Positions 1-9,283 are shown, counted from the first letter of the stretch. The stretch: DNA of 64,000 nt from Methanocella_A sp049676595 (GCF_049676595.1 NZ_CP187259.1:3038001-3102000); one strand, 5' to 3'. Made by a program: numbers and translations. Notes: generated by a model from the letters alone, not told the origin.

Positions 1-1
1 T

Positions 2-343
2 TCGGAGATCACTTCGGGCACTTCCGGCAAAAAGCACGGCTGGAGAGCCTTCTTAGACCTCGAAGGGCTGGGCGACGAGTGGAATGCCGCCCATGCCCGA
101 AGCGTGTTTACCGGCCTGATCGATGCTCTCGCGGCAGAAGACATGATAATTGTTACTTATGCAGACATCGGCTTCGGAGCAGGCCTCTCCCCGACCATAG
201 AGCAGCACACCGACGTAGTCGTCGACACCTGGAAAATGGACTTGTACTGGCTATTGCGGGTCAGAAAAGCGCCCGGAGCGGTCAGCTACGAGCCCCATGC
301 AGTCCGGGTCGACGATGGCAAGATCAGCCTGATGAAACTGTAG
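2..343 (+). CDS. C-terminal part of a KaiC/RAD55-like RecA-superfamily protein (5' end outside window)
   Basis: An open frame runs in from the left edge and stops at 343, so only about 113 C-terminal residues are visible. The segment TYADIGFGAGLSP, a following acidic 'TDVVVDTWKMD' strand and the closing pattern 'LLRVRKAPG...YEPHAVRVDDGKISL' resemble the last strands of KaiC-type ATPases, where a 'L.V.K.R...h....hpf.I...GI.v' ending is usual. The Walker motifs lie upstream of the window, so ATP binding cannot be judged. Three complete KaiC-like genes occur 8-11 kb downstream, so the family is common here. The assignment rests only on the tail pattern and could be wrong; that a protein-coding frame is present is much more secure. 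It converges with the aminopeptidase gene across a large repeat element. Confidence 0.5.
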   Translation, partial: SEITSGTSGKKHGWRAFLDLEGLGDEWNAAHARSVFTGLIDALAAEDMIIVTYADIGFGAGLSPTIEQHTDVVVDTWKMDLYWLLRVRKAPGAVSYEPHAVRVDDGKISLMKL

Positions 344-359
344 CTTTCTGCCGTAGAAG

Positions 360-915
360 TAATCACAACGGCGGCATGGCTCCTTATCCCGATAACTAAA
401 AAATGGAGGTTTTAACCACGGCGGCACGGCTCTTTATCCTGACTACTGGAGGGCAGGTGTTCTAACCACGGCGGCACGGCGACACAGAGACAAATCGAGA
501 AACGATAGCAGGATGGTTAGTTAAACCACGGCGGCACGGCGACACAGAGACAAATCGAGAAACGATAGCAGGATGGTTATTTAAACCACGGCGGCACAAC
601 GACACGGAGACAACCTGTACCCGAATAGCAAGACCCTCTTTTTAGATCCACGGCGGCACGGCGGGCTGGCCGCACAGGGACAAATATGTTTTCCTTCCTT
701 CAGTCTATCGATCGAAAGTCAGGCTGAAACGATTGGTTAGCAAGCTTATGGTTAATGCGCTGTCTTGGTGTCGCCGTGGACATAAAAAGAAGTTCACTTA
801 TACCGGTTCACCACTGTCTTGGTGTCGCCGTGCCGCCGTGGTTTTATTTACCACTGGCTTGTCGTGGATCGCACTGTCCTGGTATGCACTGTGTCACCGT
901 GGTGATTGTTCCAGC
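360..915 (+). repeat. Composite inverted-arm repeat, family A, copy 1 (forward)
   Basis: This gene-free stretch is one complex repeat. The left arm holds repeated units that start AACCACGGCGGCACGGC; two near-identical 60-bp units lie at 481-540 and 541-600. The central core at about 683-770 contains GTCAGGCTGAAACGATTGG and AAGCTTATGGTTAATGC. The right arm carries the units in the opposite sense, as GTGTCGCCGTGCCGCCGTGG (about 822-841) and a decayed unit to about 911. The same core recurs at 17437-17517 in the same orientation and at 23462-23540 and 35455-35530 in reverse. Short Cys/Arg/Trp-rich reading frames across it are by-products of the repeat. It lies between two convergent genes. Confidence 0.9.
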
Positions 916-963
916 ATGAGAGAAAAATAATAGTTGGCCGGCGCTCTGGCCGGCGCAGCCGGT

Positions 964-2025
964 TTAGAAGTTATCCAGCAGGTCGCCGTTCCTCATGATC
1001 TGCTTGCCGTCGACCCACATGTTGGGGTTCATGACGAGGCAGTCCTGGTGGATGGTGGCCTCTGCGTCGTAGTCGTAGTTGCTGCCGATGGCAAAGTGGA
1101 CGGTCTTGCCGAGCTTTTCGTCTTCCAGCAGGTTACCGGTCATCTTAGCCGCGTAGTTAATGCCGATGCCTAATTCGCCGAGGTGGCGGCAGTTCTTCTC
1201 CTGCTCCACCATGCCCTTTTCCCGGGCCATCTGCTCGCCCTTCATGATGACGTTCAACAGCTCGGTGGCTTCTTCTCCGCCGGTAATCTTTTCGACGTAC
1301 CCGTCCTTGAAATTCAGCTTGACCGGCTGCTTCGGGATCATAGCCTTGGGGACCAGGTCGATGGTGCCGTCGAAGACGATGGTACCGCGAGTGCTCGCCA
1401 CGACTGGAGATATGAAGGTCTCGCCTGCGGGCAGGTTGCCGCCGGAGCCGGGGGCGGAGTAGTCGCCGTCGTCCAGCATCGCTTTTCTGCCGTCGATGGA
1501 GAAGGTGACGTCGGTGCCGCCCGGAGAGGTGACGTGGACTTCCTTGCCGGCGTCCAGCACTTTCTTGAGGCGGGCTGCGACCTCCTGCATGGCCTTGTAG
1601 TCTACGGCTACGCAGCGCTCGAACATGGCCACGTTGGTAGTCGGAGACCAGAAGCCTCTTACCCGCTTGTCGCCATCCATGACCTTGTCGATGATGTGCT
1701 GGTACTTCTTGCCGTCCCGGCCGACGTACCCGATGTTCAGCCCGTGCGGGTCTTTGCCCAGCTTGTGGGCGGACAGCGAGACGTAGATGTCGGGCTCTGC
1801 CTCGATAGCTTTCCTGACCAGCCGCTCGGCGTACGTGTAGGTCGTCTTCATCTCCTGAACCATGATGACAGGCTTGCCGCCCAGCGCTTTCGTCTCCTCG
1901 AAGATCGCCTTCGCGATAGGGAATACCTCTCCCTCGAAGTTAGTGATGATCAAAACTTCTTCGCCTTCCCTCAGGCCCATGACGTCTCTCATCGCTACTT
2001 TTGCCGCTTCGTTCAGCGTAGCCAA
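964..2025 (-). CDS. Aminopeptidase, M29 (thermophilic metalloprotease)-like
   Basis: The predicted cytoplasmic protein has about 353 residues, close to the family length. It matches M29-type leucyl aminopeptidases in its second half: a 'GNLPAGETFISP' segment, then 'HLGELGIGIN', then 'GKTVHFAIGSN' and a late 'HQDCLV' segment. Glu and His in these segments are the family's usual metal and catalytic positions. Such enzymes release N-terminal residues from peptides. The first in-frame ATG (2034) directly abuts the AGGAG motif, leaving no spacer, so I prefer the TTG at 2025, which sits 9 nt from AGGAG and encodes (M)ATLNEAAKVAMRDV. A palindrome upstream may be regulatory. Family call is firm; substrate is not determined. 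Confidence 0.85.
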   Translation of the reverse strand: MATLNEAAKVAMRDVMGLREGEEVLIITNFEGEVFPIAKAIFEETKALGGKPVIMVQEMKTTYTYAERLVRKAIEAEPDIYVSLSAHKLGKDPHGLNIGYVGRDGKKYQHIIDKVMDGDKRVRGFWSPTTNVAMFERCVAVDYKAMQEVAARLKKVLDAGKEVHVTSPGGTDVTFSIDGRKAMLDDGDYSAPGSGGNLPAGETFISPVVASTRGTIVFDGTIDLVPKAMIPKQPVKLNFKDGYVEKITGGEEATELLNVIMKGEQMAREKGMVEQEKNCRHLGELGIGINYAAKMTGNLLEDEKLGKTVHFAIGSNYDYDAEATIHQDCLVMNPNMWVDGKQIMRNGDLLDNF

Positions 2026-2065
2026 AATACACATCTCCTAAAATTTTGCTATATAGAAAGAGCTC

Positions 2066-2082
2066 AAGGATATTATATCCTT
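2066..2082. promoter_or_regulatory. Palindrome upstream of the aminopeptidase gene
   Basis: AAGGATA-TTA-TATCCTT is a perfect inverted repeat with 7-bp arms. A third AAGGATA follows at about 2087. It lies roughly 40 nt upstream of the aminopeptidase start, overlapping the AT-rich stretch where a TATA box is expected, so it could be an operator, or simply a symmetric TATA region. The function is inferred. Confidence 0.35.
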
Positions 2083-2118
2083 TGACAAGGATAAAAAACT
2101 AGAGCTATGAGGAATTTG

Positions 2119-3528
2119 TCATTCCCCATAGTTCAGCGTCACAGAGCTAGATGCCGTATTAGTATTCGTCCCGGTCGCGCTAAAGGTGAACGTCCCGTGC
2201 GGGTCTATAATCGACAGGATCCAGAAGTCCACCCGGTACCTCCACACGTAGGTGACGCTACTACCCGGCGCTATGTTCGAGGGATTGTTGTTGGGATCGT
2301 TGACCAGATCGACGTCTGTCACCCCGAACAGGCCCGTGGTAGGCGGAGTGCAGGTAGCCGTCACGCTTGTCGCCGGGGTCGAGCCTGTGTTAGTCACCTG
2401 GAACTTCACGTCCACGAGATACTGAGTTCCCAGCACCCCTCCACCTCTGCTGATGATGGTCTTCGACGTGGAAGAGGTGAGCGTGGGGTTCGGGCTCGGG
2501 CTGGGGCTGGGGCTGGGGCTCGGCGACGGGGACGGGCTGGGCGAAGCGGTAGGCGACGGGCTTGGCGTAGGCGTAGGTGCTGCCGTAGGCGTGGGCGACG
2601 GGTTAGCCGGCGGTATAATCACCTGCTGGGAGCCGTCGATCTGGGTGATCACCAGCGAGTCGATAGAGGACAGGAAGACATCCTTTTTCATGCCTGATCC
2701 CTGGACCCAGAGGCTGACAGTCTCAGGGTCTAACCGGGTCACTTTGTAGTTCGTGTCTTTGGTGAGGCCTGATGTGTTCATCATCTGATCGAAGTAGGAA
2801 TACCAGAGCTGGGAATTATTGCTCTTCACCGTAATGGTGACATTCGTCACCTTGCTAGCATTAATTACATTGTTGACTGGCAGAATGGTAGTCCTGATGG
2901 TGCTGGTGCCTGTAGAGCTGAGGCTCTGCGGGGATCCGACGATTCTCGGTGGATTGGCCGCCACGATAGCTGTCGTATTCGGATCGCCGGTCACCCGGAT
3001 GACGGAAATGGGTGGCGAGGAGATCATCGCCTGGCCGCCGTACTGGGATAGTACGAGCATGCCGCCTTCGTAGCCTACCTGCTGATCGACGTAGTAGTGG
3101 TTATTGGCAGTATAGACGAGGCGCCCCATCGGCGCCGGGCCACAAGTCGTCAACAGCATCGTACCGTTGGTGTGCACCAGGTCCTGGGTGTACGCGACGA
3201 TGGAAAAGTTCCCGTAGGCAGGGTCCACAGTAACCGTGCCGCTCGACGAGGAAGGATCGATCACTGGTAGGGAGCCTCCTCCCATCTCCAGCGGGGCACT
3301 GCTCGAGAAACCGTTGCCATTCACAGAAGATGCCTGCATGGTGCTCACCTGCATCTTCAGGTTTTGTAGGTCCTCAATAGCGTTCTGCATGTGCATGGAC
3401 TCGGCTTCTTTCTTCATGTCAGGCACGTACACCATCTTGGCAGCCGCAGCTATTGTGATGATCAGGCAGAGGACCAGGACGGCGCCTACGATGTTGGATA
3501 CTGCGCTGTCGGATCGAATCATGCGCAT
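2119..3528 (-). CDS. Pilin-like secreted protein with Pro/Ser-rich linker
   Basis: The 469-residue protein has a type IV pilin-like N terminus: a short charged leader (MRMIRSDSAVSNIVG) followed by a hydrophobic helix at about residues 11-33 and then a polar region. This is the pattern cleaved by archaeal prepilin peptidases. A large extracytoplasmic region follows. At about residues 310-350 comes a low-complexity Pro/Ser/Thr linker (PSPSPSPSP type), and then a C-terminal domain of about 110 residues with repeated 'VTNTGSTPATSVTATC' style strands resembling DUF11/CARDB-like beta sandwiches. It is last in the pilus operon. SD-like GGTGATC precedes the ATG at 3528. Role as minor pilin or surface adhesin is inferred from position and N terminus. 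Confidence 0.75.
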   Translation of the reverse strand: MRMIRSDSAVSNIVGAVLVLCLIITIAAAAKMVYVPDMKKEAESMHMQNAIEDLQNLKMQVSTMQASSVNGNGFSSSAPLEMGGGSLPVIDPSSSSGTVTVDPAYGNFSIVAYTQDLVHTNGTMLLTTCGPAPMGRLVYTANNHYYVDQQVGYEGGMLVLSQYGGQAMISSPPISVIRVTGDPNTTAIVAANPPRIVGSPQSLSSTGTSTIRTTILPVNNVINASKVTNVTITVKSNNSQLWYSYFDQMMNTSGLTKDTNYKVTRLDPETVSLWVQGSGMKKDVFLSSIDSLVITQIDGSQQVIIPPANPSPTPTAAPTPTPSPSPTASPSPSPSPSPSPSPSPSPNPTLTSSTSKTIISRGGGVLGTQYLVDVKFQVTNTGSTPATSVTATCTPPTTGLFGVTDVDLVNDPNNNPSNIAPGSSVTYVWRYRVDFWILSIIDPHGTFTFSATGTNTNTASSSVTLNYGE

Positions 3529-3594
3529 GTGATCACCCTGAGGAGGACGTTCTGTCCGAACCTATTGTTAATGTTAGACATTTTGATCGTCTCG

Positions 3595-4419
3595 CTAGTA
3601 AAATACATCGACATATCCACTCGGACCCTGATGCTGTCTCACGGTGATCCGGTGCGTATGTGAATCTCTATCCAGCTCGGTATTCCCGAATACGTGAACT
3701 CCACTATCAGCTGCCGTGAACGTGTAGGAGTGACCATTGTTGTAGTACTGGAAATCATCCTGACTATCGTCGGAGCTGAAGTATACACTTCCCCTGTAGC
3801 CAGTAAATATGTTGTTATTCTGGTCGTAGGCGGTTACCGTCAAGGTACCGCCGCTGTTCGTCCAGGGGTTCGTCGCTGTTATAGTGAAGTGGTGCAGCTG
3901 CGGCGTGGGTGTGGCAGTAGGGGTTACAGTGGGAGTAACTGTAGGCGATACAGTTGGCGTTACAGCCGGAGTCGCGCTGGGCAGAGCCACAGGCAATCCG
4001 GCCGGCAGGGTATCGACAGTAAAGTCACCCAGGACATTGTTAGTGATACTGTCGTAGACCAGAACACTCAAGCTATGGGTGGTGTCTACTCCGGAGACGA
4101 CTAAGTTCTCCCCCAGATCCCACCGGTCGTTGCCGTTCGGGTCATCTGCCCGGGCAGGGATCAGGTGGCCGTTGATGACTACGGCGAGCTGGCCGTAGGC
4201 GACGGTGTCACCGCCGGCGTGCCTGATGGCCAGGACTGTGTCGTTCTGGGCCAGGGCGTCCATGTGGACGATCTCGGTACGGGGCTTGGAGATGATGGTG
4301 CTCACTGCGGCGATCAGGATGACGAAGATCATGACTGTGATCACGAGCATCATCAGCTCGCCGATAACTTCGGAGACTGCGTCGTCCGCCTTTTCCCTCG
4401 TTTTACCTTTCTGTATCAT
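3595..4419 (-). CDS. Archaeal type IV pilin (Arch_pilN-type N terminus)
   Basis: The start is taken at the ATG at 4419, with GGTGG a few bases upstream; an upstream in-frame start would overlap the preceding gene and has no such motif. The protein of about 274 residues begins MIQKGKTREKADDAVSEVIG and then a hydrophobic helix 'ELMMLVITVMIFVILIAAV', the signature of archaeal type IV pilins, in which the helix forms the filament core. A globular beta-rich region follows, then a Thr/Pro linker (VTPTVSPTVTPT type, about residues 150-175) and a C-terminal Ig-like domain. It lies 7 nt downstream of the platform-protein stop, so it is part of the pilus operon. It could be a major or a minor pilin. 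Confidence 0.8.
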   Translation of the reverse strand: MIQKGKTREKADDAVSEVIGELMMLVITVMIFVILIAAVSTIISKPRTEIVHMDALAQNDTVLAIRHAGGDTVAYGQLAVVINGHLIPARADDPNGNDRWDLGENLVVSGVDTTHSLSVLVYDSITNNVLGDFTVDTLPAGLPVALPSATPAVTPTVSPTVTPTVTPTATPTPQLHHFTITATNPWTNSGGTLTVTAYDQNNNIFTGYRGSVYFSSDDSQDDFQYYNNGHSYTFTAADSGVHVFGNTELDRDSHTHRITVRQHQGPSGYVDVFY

Positions 4420-4426
4420 AGCCCAC

Positions 4427-6415
4427 CTAGATGAACAACATAAATACGACATAGCCGATCAAGATCATGATCGCCGAGTGCTTCAGTCCGGAGTACACGT
4501 TGCCTTCGCCCATCATGCCCGCGACCAGCCCGGAGAACAGGCCCTGGATCAGGACTGCATGCAGGAAGAGCAGCTTGTACAGAGGTACGTCGATTCCGCC
4601 GGAGAGCGCCGCTGCCGTGCCGGTTGCCGAAGCCACGCTCAGCTGATCGTTGATCGGAGTGGCCGGCACTACGGGCAGGAACACGGTGCTCAGGGTATAC
4701 AGGATGTAGAGGAACACGAAGAACGAGATGTAGATGATCGACAGGTACAGCAGCATGTTGAGGAACCGCTCTTCTCTCTCGCTCTGAGTGGCTGCGGCAT
4801 CTGCCGCCGCTATGGAAAGGGTTTCCTTGATGTCGCCGCTGGACTCGCTGGCCTTGGTGATCAGCGTGACTACTCTGCGGATGGAAGCCGTGTTCACCCG
4901 GTACTCGAACCGGATGAGCGCTTCCTTGGCGTCGGCCCCCCATTCTATGTCCGTCCAGATCTTCCTGATCTCCGAGTTGAGCACGCCCAGGTTCGAGCTG
5001 AGCAGCGCCTTGATCGCCATCGTCAGGGTCAGCCCTGACTCGTTGAACGAGGCGAGCCGTTTCAGGAATTCCGGAACGGCGGCATCCATTTTACTGATCC
5101 GGTTCGACCGCAGTTCCCAGCAGACGATGAAGGGCACCAGGGCCACACTCGCCGAAAGCAGCAGGAAATCGTCCACGAGGGAGATCACTCGGTAGGAAGG
5201 GAGACTGAACGAAGATAGGCTGTGGGAAGACAGGTTAAGGTAAGGGTAAGCCAAGCCGATAAACAGCAGGATGGCTACTGGCACGGTAAAGTACAGAATC
5301 TGGTAGGGCTTGTTGATGAAGGAGTTTACCGGGTTATCCATGAACCTGCGGATCCGGTAGCGAAGCTCTGCCTGCTTCATGATTCGGGCCGACTTCGAAT
5401 TGTCAGGAGCCTTCTTCACCCCTGCAAATTCGTCCAGTGGCTTCCTGTGCACGAGAATTTTAGTGTCGCCGCTTTCCAGTCCCATGGCGATGAGAATCCA
5501 TATGAACATCATCGAGCCCAGCGGGATCGCCACATAGACCAGCAGTTCGAGCTGACCCGAGTTACCAGAGGATACCATGCCCATCGAAACCAGAATGGTG
5601 ATCAGGAACAGCGGCCCGGCCACGAATGCCGTGACGTACACTTCGGCCAGCATGCTGAGCAGCTCCAGCAGCGTTTTGTGCTCCTGGGCGGCGACTGCCT
5701 GGAACTGGTCTGCCCTGGTGCGGAGAAACTTAGCAAGGTCACCGCCGCTTTCCATGTGGGTGGCGGTGCTCTCGAAGAAGTTTTTCAGGTGATCGGAAGG
5801 GGTGATCGCGGCTGCCTGCCGCAGCGAGGTGATCAGGTCCATGCCGAGGAGGTCGACGCCTCGCACGACCGCCTGGAGCTCGATGGTCACTTCGCCGTAG
5901 ATGTCCCGGTGGTGGTTGATCGTGCGGAAGATGTCCAGCAGGTTCATGCCGCCGCTGCTCATCGCGTGCATGAATGTCACCGCGTGGGGCAGCATCTGGT
6001 CGATGGCCGTCTGCCTGACACTGGCCCGGTACAGCGGATAGTTCCGGTATATCAGGTAGGCCGAGACAAAGGTGCCCAGGAAGGACAGGCTGATGAGGAG
6101 GAAGGCGAGGAAAAGCTCGCTGCTGATCACCTGCAGCAGGATGCTATCGGCCGGAGATACCTTCCACGGCACAAAGGTGCCCGCCGCAGAGGTGAGCTTG
6201 ACGAGTAAAGCGGTGAGCAGGCTGATCAGCGAAACTGAAAGCCCGCCCAGGGTGCTGATGAACAGCATGCGGGATACGTAGATATCGAGCGGCACCGCGA
6301 TGTTAGCCTTGCGCAGGTACACCTCGAGGTCATAGTAGGTGGAGCGGTTCTGGCGGGCATATTTGCCGAACAGCCGGTATGCCGGGCTGTCGAGGGGGTT
6401 CAGAGCGCTGACCAT
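4427..6415 (-). CDS. Type IV pilus / archaellum-like membrane platform protein (FlaJ/TadC, T2SSF domains)
   Basis: This is a 662-residue integral membrane protein with two type II secretion F-like domains, one at about residues 110-280 and the other at about 430-570. Each is followed by pairs of hydrophobic segments. Such proteins anchor the motor ATPase at the membrane and extract pilin subunits. It starts 5 nt after the stop of the ATPase gene, so the two are translated together. It is longer than a typical bacterial PilC and matches the two-domain archaeal layout. The neighbouring pilins carry long linkers rather than flagellin features, and no archaellum accessory genes are visible. An adhesive or secretion pilus is therefore more likely than a swimming organelle. 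Confidence 0.88.
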   Translation of the reverse strand: MVSALNPLDSPAYRLFGKYARQNRSTYYDLEVYLRKANIAVPLDIYVSRMLFISTLGGLSVSLISLLTALLVKLTSAAGTFVPWKVSPADSILLQVISSELFLAFLLISLSFLGTFVSAYLIYRNYPLYRASVRQTAIDQMLPHAVTFMHAMSSGGMNLLDIFRTINHHRDIYGEVTIELQAVVRGVDLLGMDLITSLRQAAAITPSDHLKNFFESTATHMESGGDLAKFLRTRADQFQAVAAQEHKTLLELLSMLAEVYVTAFVAGPLFLITILVSMGMVSSGNSGQLELLVYVAIPLGSMMFIWILIAMGLESGDTKILVHRKPLDEFAGVKKAPDNSKSARIMKQAELRYRIRRFMDNPVNSFINKPYQILYFTVPVAILLFIGLAYPYLNLSSHSLSSFSLPSYRVISLVDDFLLLSASVALVPFIVCWELRSNRISKMDAAVPEFLKRLASFNESGLTLTMAIKALLSSNLGVLNSEIRKIWTDIEWGADAKEALIRFEYRVNTASIRRVVTLITKASESSGDIKETLSIAAADAAATQSEREERFLNMLLYLSIIYISFFVFLYILYTLSTVFLPVVPATPINDQLSVASATGTAAALSGGIDVPLYKLLFLHAVLIQGLFSGLVAGMMGEGNVYSGLKHSAIMILIGYVVFMLFI

Positions 6416-6420
6416 CGGGG

Positions 6421-8049
6421 CTACCTTCCAATTCCCTCGCCCAGGGCTTTTGCGAACGTATCGTTTCCGATCATTTCCATGACCTCCACCGGCATCACAT
6501 AGTAGGCGTTAATAGCCGTGGTAACGTGCCGGTAGTCGCGTATGCCCTTGTGGCGCAGGTAGTCGAGTACTCTACACCTGTTTTCGATCTCGGTGTCGAG
6601 GCGGTTGCGGGTCCATCCCCGCCGGGCCATGATGTCGGCCATCACGACAGAGTCGCCCATGGTCTCGTACGTATCGTCTACAGAATTCCACCTGTACAGC
6701 TCGTTGATCCTGAGATTGTTCGTCCTGGGGTCGACCCCGGTGATCTCCACGATGGACTTGTTCCGGCGGAGCTTCTTGCCCCCGATGAAGACGAGCTCCT
6801 GGATGCAGACGATGTTGAGCGAGGTGAGCATCATGTTGGGCACGTTGATGGGCTCGTTCAGCAGCCTGTTGACCACTGCCTGGATAGAGCTCGCGTGCAT
6901 GGTCGAGTAGGTAGTGTGACCGGTGTTCATGGCCTGGAACAGCGTGAGCGCTTCCTTGCCCCGCACCTCGCCTACGATGATGTATTCCGGGCGCTGCCTG
7001 AGGGCTGCCCTCAGCAGATCGTACATTTCGATCTCCACCGAGTTACCCTGCATCTGGGACTCGCGTGTAAGACCAGCGATCCAGTTGCTGTGGTAGAGTG
7101 TCAGCTCCCGGGTGTCTTCGATGGTGATGACCTTGGAGTTTTGCGGTATGAACTGCGATACGGCGTTCAACGAGGAGGTTTTACCGGACGCTGTGCCGCC
7201 TGCGAAGATCAGGTTCCGGTTGTTCTCGATGGCCAGCCAGATGTACGCCAGAATTTCCAGGGACATAGTGTTGTAGTTCAGGATATCGACCGGGGTGAAC
7301 GGATCGGCCCGGAACCTCCTGATAGTGAAAGAGCTGCCCCGGGTGGTGATCTCCCTGCCCAGAGTGGCCTCGATACGGGAACCGTTCGGCAGGGTGGCGC
7401 TGACGATGGGCATGGCGACGGAGATGTGCCTGCCCCCGCGCTGCGCCAGCCTGACTACTATGGAGTTGAGCTCCTCTTCCCTGAAGGCTATGTTAGTACG
7501 GATGTTCTGGTACCTCTGGTGGAAGAGAAAGATCGGGATGTCGACGCCGTTACAGGATATGTCCTCGATCTGGCCGTCGTGCATCAGCGCGTCGATTTTG
7601 CCGTAGCCCAGGTAGTTCCGCTCCAGGTAGTACTGCATTCGGTCCCGGGAAGCCTTGTCCAGCCTGATGCCGTAGATCCCCAGCAGCTTATCGCACCGGG
7701 ATCGGAGAACATCCGAACGGTTAGCTCCCCCGTGGCCCAGGTCGCTGCGGAGCAGGATATCGCGCATATCGCTGTACAGGCGTTCCAGCAACTCAGTCTC
7801 GAACTCGGAGAGGACGGGCTCATTGATGTTGTAGGTGTACTCCCTGGCCCGGGAATCGTACAGTATGACCGCATACGAGAAAGGCTCCTTCAGCCAGTAT
7901 CGCTCTACCTCAGTCACACCATCTGTCAGGATGGCTGCCGGAGGCTTACGGGATGCATCGTCCTGGCATACCAGTATTTCAGGGCTGCCGGGCAGAGGCA
8001 TCTTCTTTAGCCGACACTCGGCGTCATCGATCTTCTGCTCTTCGGCCAT
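6421..8049 (-). CDS. Type II/IV secretion motor ATPase (FlaI/PilB/VirB11 family)
   Basis: The protein has about 542 residues from the ATG at 8049, which is preceded by GGGGTGA at 10 nt; a longer frame from 8112 lacks a good ribosome site. The C-terminal ATPase core shows Walker A (FAGGTASGKTSSLNA), the acidic 'ITIEDTREL' Asp box, Walker B 'EYIIVGEVRGKEA' and the His box 'GHTTYSTMHA'. These are diagnostic of hexameric secretion ATPases that power pilus assembly from the cytoplasmic face. It is the first gene of the pilus operon with the platform protein and two pilins. The N-terminal 150 residues are less conserved and probably mediate docking. Family is certain; exact filament type is inferred. 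Confidence 0.92.
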   Translation of the reverse strand: MAEEQKIDDAECRLKKMPLPGSPEILVCQDDASRKPPAAILTDGVTEVERYWLKEPFSYAVILYDSRAREYTYNINEPVLSEFETELLERLYSDMRDILLRSDLGHGGANRSDVLRSRCDKLLGIYGIRLDKASRDRMQYYLERNYLGYGKIDALMHDGQIEDISCNGVDIPIFLFHQRYQNIRTNIAFREEELNSIVVRLAQRGGRHISVAMPIVSATLPNGSRIEATLGREITTRGSSFTIRRFRADPFTPVDILNYNTMSLEILAYIWLAIENNRNLIFAGGTASGKTSSLNAVSQFIPQNSKVITIEDTRELTLYHSNWIAGLTRESQMQGNSVEIEMYDLLRAALRQRPEYIIVGEVRGKEALTLFQAMNTGHTTYSTMHASSIQAVVNRLLNEPINVPNMMLTSLNIVCIQELVFIGGKKLRRNKSIVEITGVDPRTNNLRINELYRWNSVDDTYETMGDSVVMADIMARRGWTRNRLDTEIENRCRVLDYLRHKGIRDYRHVTTAINAYYVMPVEVMEMIGNDTFAKALGEGIGR

Positions 8050-8234
8050 AGCTGGTATTTCACCCCCCGCCGGAGCGATGAGGGTAAAAGTTGCTGGAAT
8101 AAACCGGGTCATAATAATATCGCTACCTGGAGGAAACCCACCTGCTGTAGTATAACTAAAATCTGTCTATTTTCATTCGTTATAACCTTTATCGTTGAAT
8201 TCGGGTGTAATTAATTATTCGAAAGAAAATATAG

Positions 8235-8279
8235 CCTCCGTATGCAAATCGGAGGTTTATTTCATTACATTTATGTAAT
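8235..8279. promoter_or_regulatory. Hairpin and perfect inverted repeat between the pilus operon and the KaiC-like cluster
   Basis: The divergent intergenic region (about 370 bp) holds two symmetric elements. CCTCCG (8235-8240) pairs with CGGAGG (8250-8255) around a 9-nt loop. ATTACAT-TT-ATGTAAT (8264-8279) is a perfect 7-bp inverted repeat. A TATA-like AGTATATAG follows at about 8371-8379, some 45 nt before the KaiC-like start. The second palindrome could be a shared operator for both directions; this is inferred. Confidence 0.4.
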
Positions 8280-8423
8280 TATCCGCTGGTAACAATAAGG
8301 TTAAATCAAACGCGCCATACATATATGTCAAGGTAGTGAAATAAGGACTGGAAAAAACACAGGCTCTAAAAGTATATAGCTGGTGTTAAGGACATTATAG
8401 AATACGACACGGAAGGACAACTT

Positions 8424-9263
8424 ATGGAGACCACGAATAATAAAATTCCGACAGGCATACCCTCCTTCGATCCGGTGATCAAGGGCGGATTCCCGGCTGG
8501 AGCTTTCGTGCTCCTCCTGGGCGAAGTCGGTGCCGGGAGCCAGGAGTTTGTGTATTCGTCCGCCCTCATGCTCTCCCAGATGAAGAAGGACGGCGTGAAG
8601 CTGAGGCCGGAGACGAGGCTGCCCGAGAAGATCGTGTACATATCGTTCACAAAGGCGAAGGAAAACGTATTGCAGAGCTTTGCCACGATGAAGATAGCGA
8701 AGGCCGCAGACCTGGCGGAGAACTTGACCTTCGTCGACCTGTCCTCCACGTACTTTGCGAGAACCCAGGTGCCCAGCCACTGGACATCCGGGGGTATGGA
8801 TTCTCTGAGCGCCCTGAAATCGTCGCAGAAAATTAAGTCCCTCTTCGAGTCGCTGATCGAGACGCTCGACACGCACGCGCCAAATAACCTGGTGATCATC
8901 GATTCGCTGACCGACCTGCTGCGCAGCACAGTGGCGGACAAAGTATCCTGGGCTGACTTCGTGTCGCTCCTGAAAGGCATCGAACGCATGTCCAAGCAGT
9001 GGAATTCCACCATCTACGCGCTGCTGACTTCCCAGATCTTCGATCACACCAACGAGGAAGAAGTATCCGACTGCGCTGACGGTGTCCTGGTCTTCAACTG
9101 GGAAGCGACAGGAGCTAACCAGCGCCAGCGCATGATGTACATCAAGAAATTCAGAGGGCTGCTGCCGTACCTTGAAGACGACAACGTAGTCCGCTTCGAG
9201 ACCAAAGTCTCGGCGAGCAGAGGATTTGAAGTGTCCAATATCAGAGAGATCATAGGCAGATAA
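8424..9263 (+). CDS. KaiC/RAD55-like protein with degenerate Walker A motif
   Basis: The 279-residue protein has the RecA/KaiC fold pattern: the entry 'TGIPSFDPVIKGGFPAG', a P-loop position, and a Walker B strand 'NLVIIDSLTDLL'. The P-loop at residues 33-40 reads GEVGAGSQ, so the invariant Lys is Ser and the following Ser/Thr is Gln. It therefore probably does not hydrolyse ATP in the usual way. A good Shine-Dalgarno (GGAAGGA) precedes the ATG. It is divergent from the pilus motor operon and 20 nt upstream of a KaiC-like protein with an intact P-loop. Related KaiC-like proteins (FlaH) regulate the archaellum motor, so a regulatory subunit for the adjacent pilus is a reasonable inference. Confidence 0.8.
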   Translation: METTNNKIPTGIPSFDPVIKGGFPAGAFVLLLGEVGAGSQEFVYSSALMLSQMKKDGVKLRPETRLPEKIVYISFTKAKENVLQSFATMKIAKAADLAENLTFVDLSSTYFARTQVPSHWTSGGMDSLSALKSSQKIKSLFESLIETLDTHAPNNLVIIDSLTDLLRSTVADKVSWADFVSLLKGIERMSKQWNSTIYALLTSQIFDHTNEEEVSDCADGVLVFNWEATGANQRQRMMYIKKFRGLLPYLEDDNVVRFETKVSASRGFEVSNIREIIGR

Positions 9264-9283
9264 CAATAACCGGGGTAATTACC

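Noticed and set aside
360..915. Repeat arrays as a CRISPR locus
   Set aside because: Units of 60 or 110 bp are contiguous and near-identical, with no variable spacers and no cas genes; arms are inverted around a unique core.
6526..8010. Long open frame (494 codons) opposite the motor ATPase gene
   Set aside because: It is a GC-driven antisense frame. The opposite strand has all ATPase motifs, and this frame has none.
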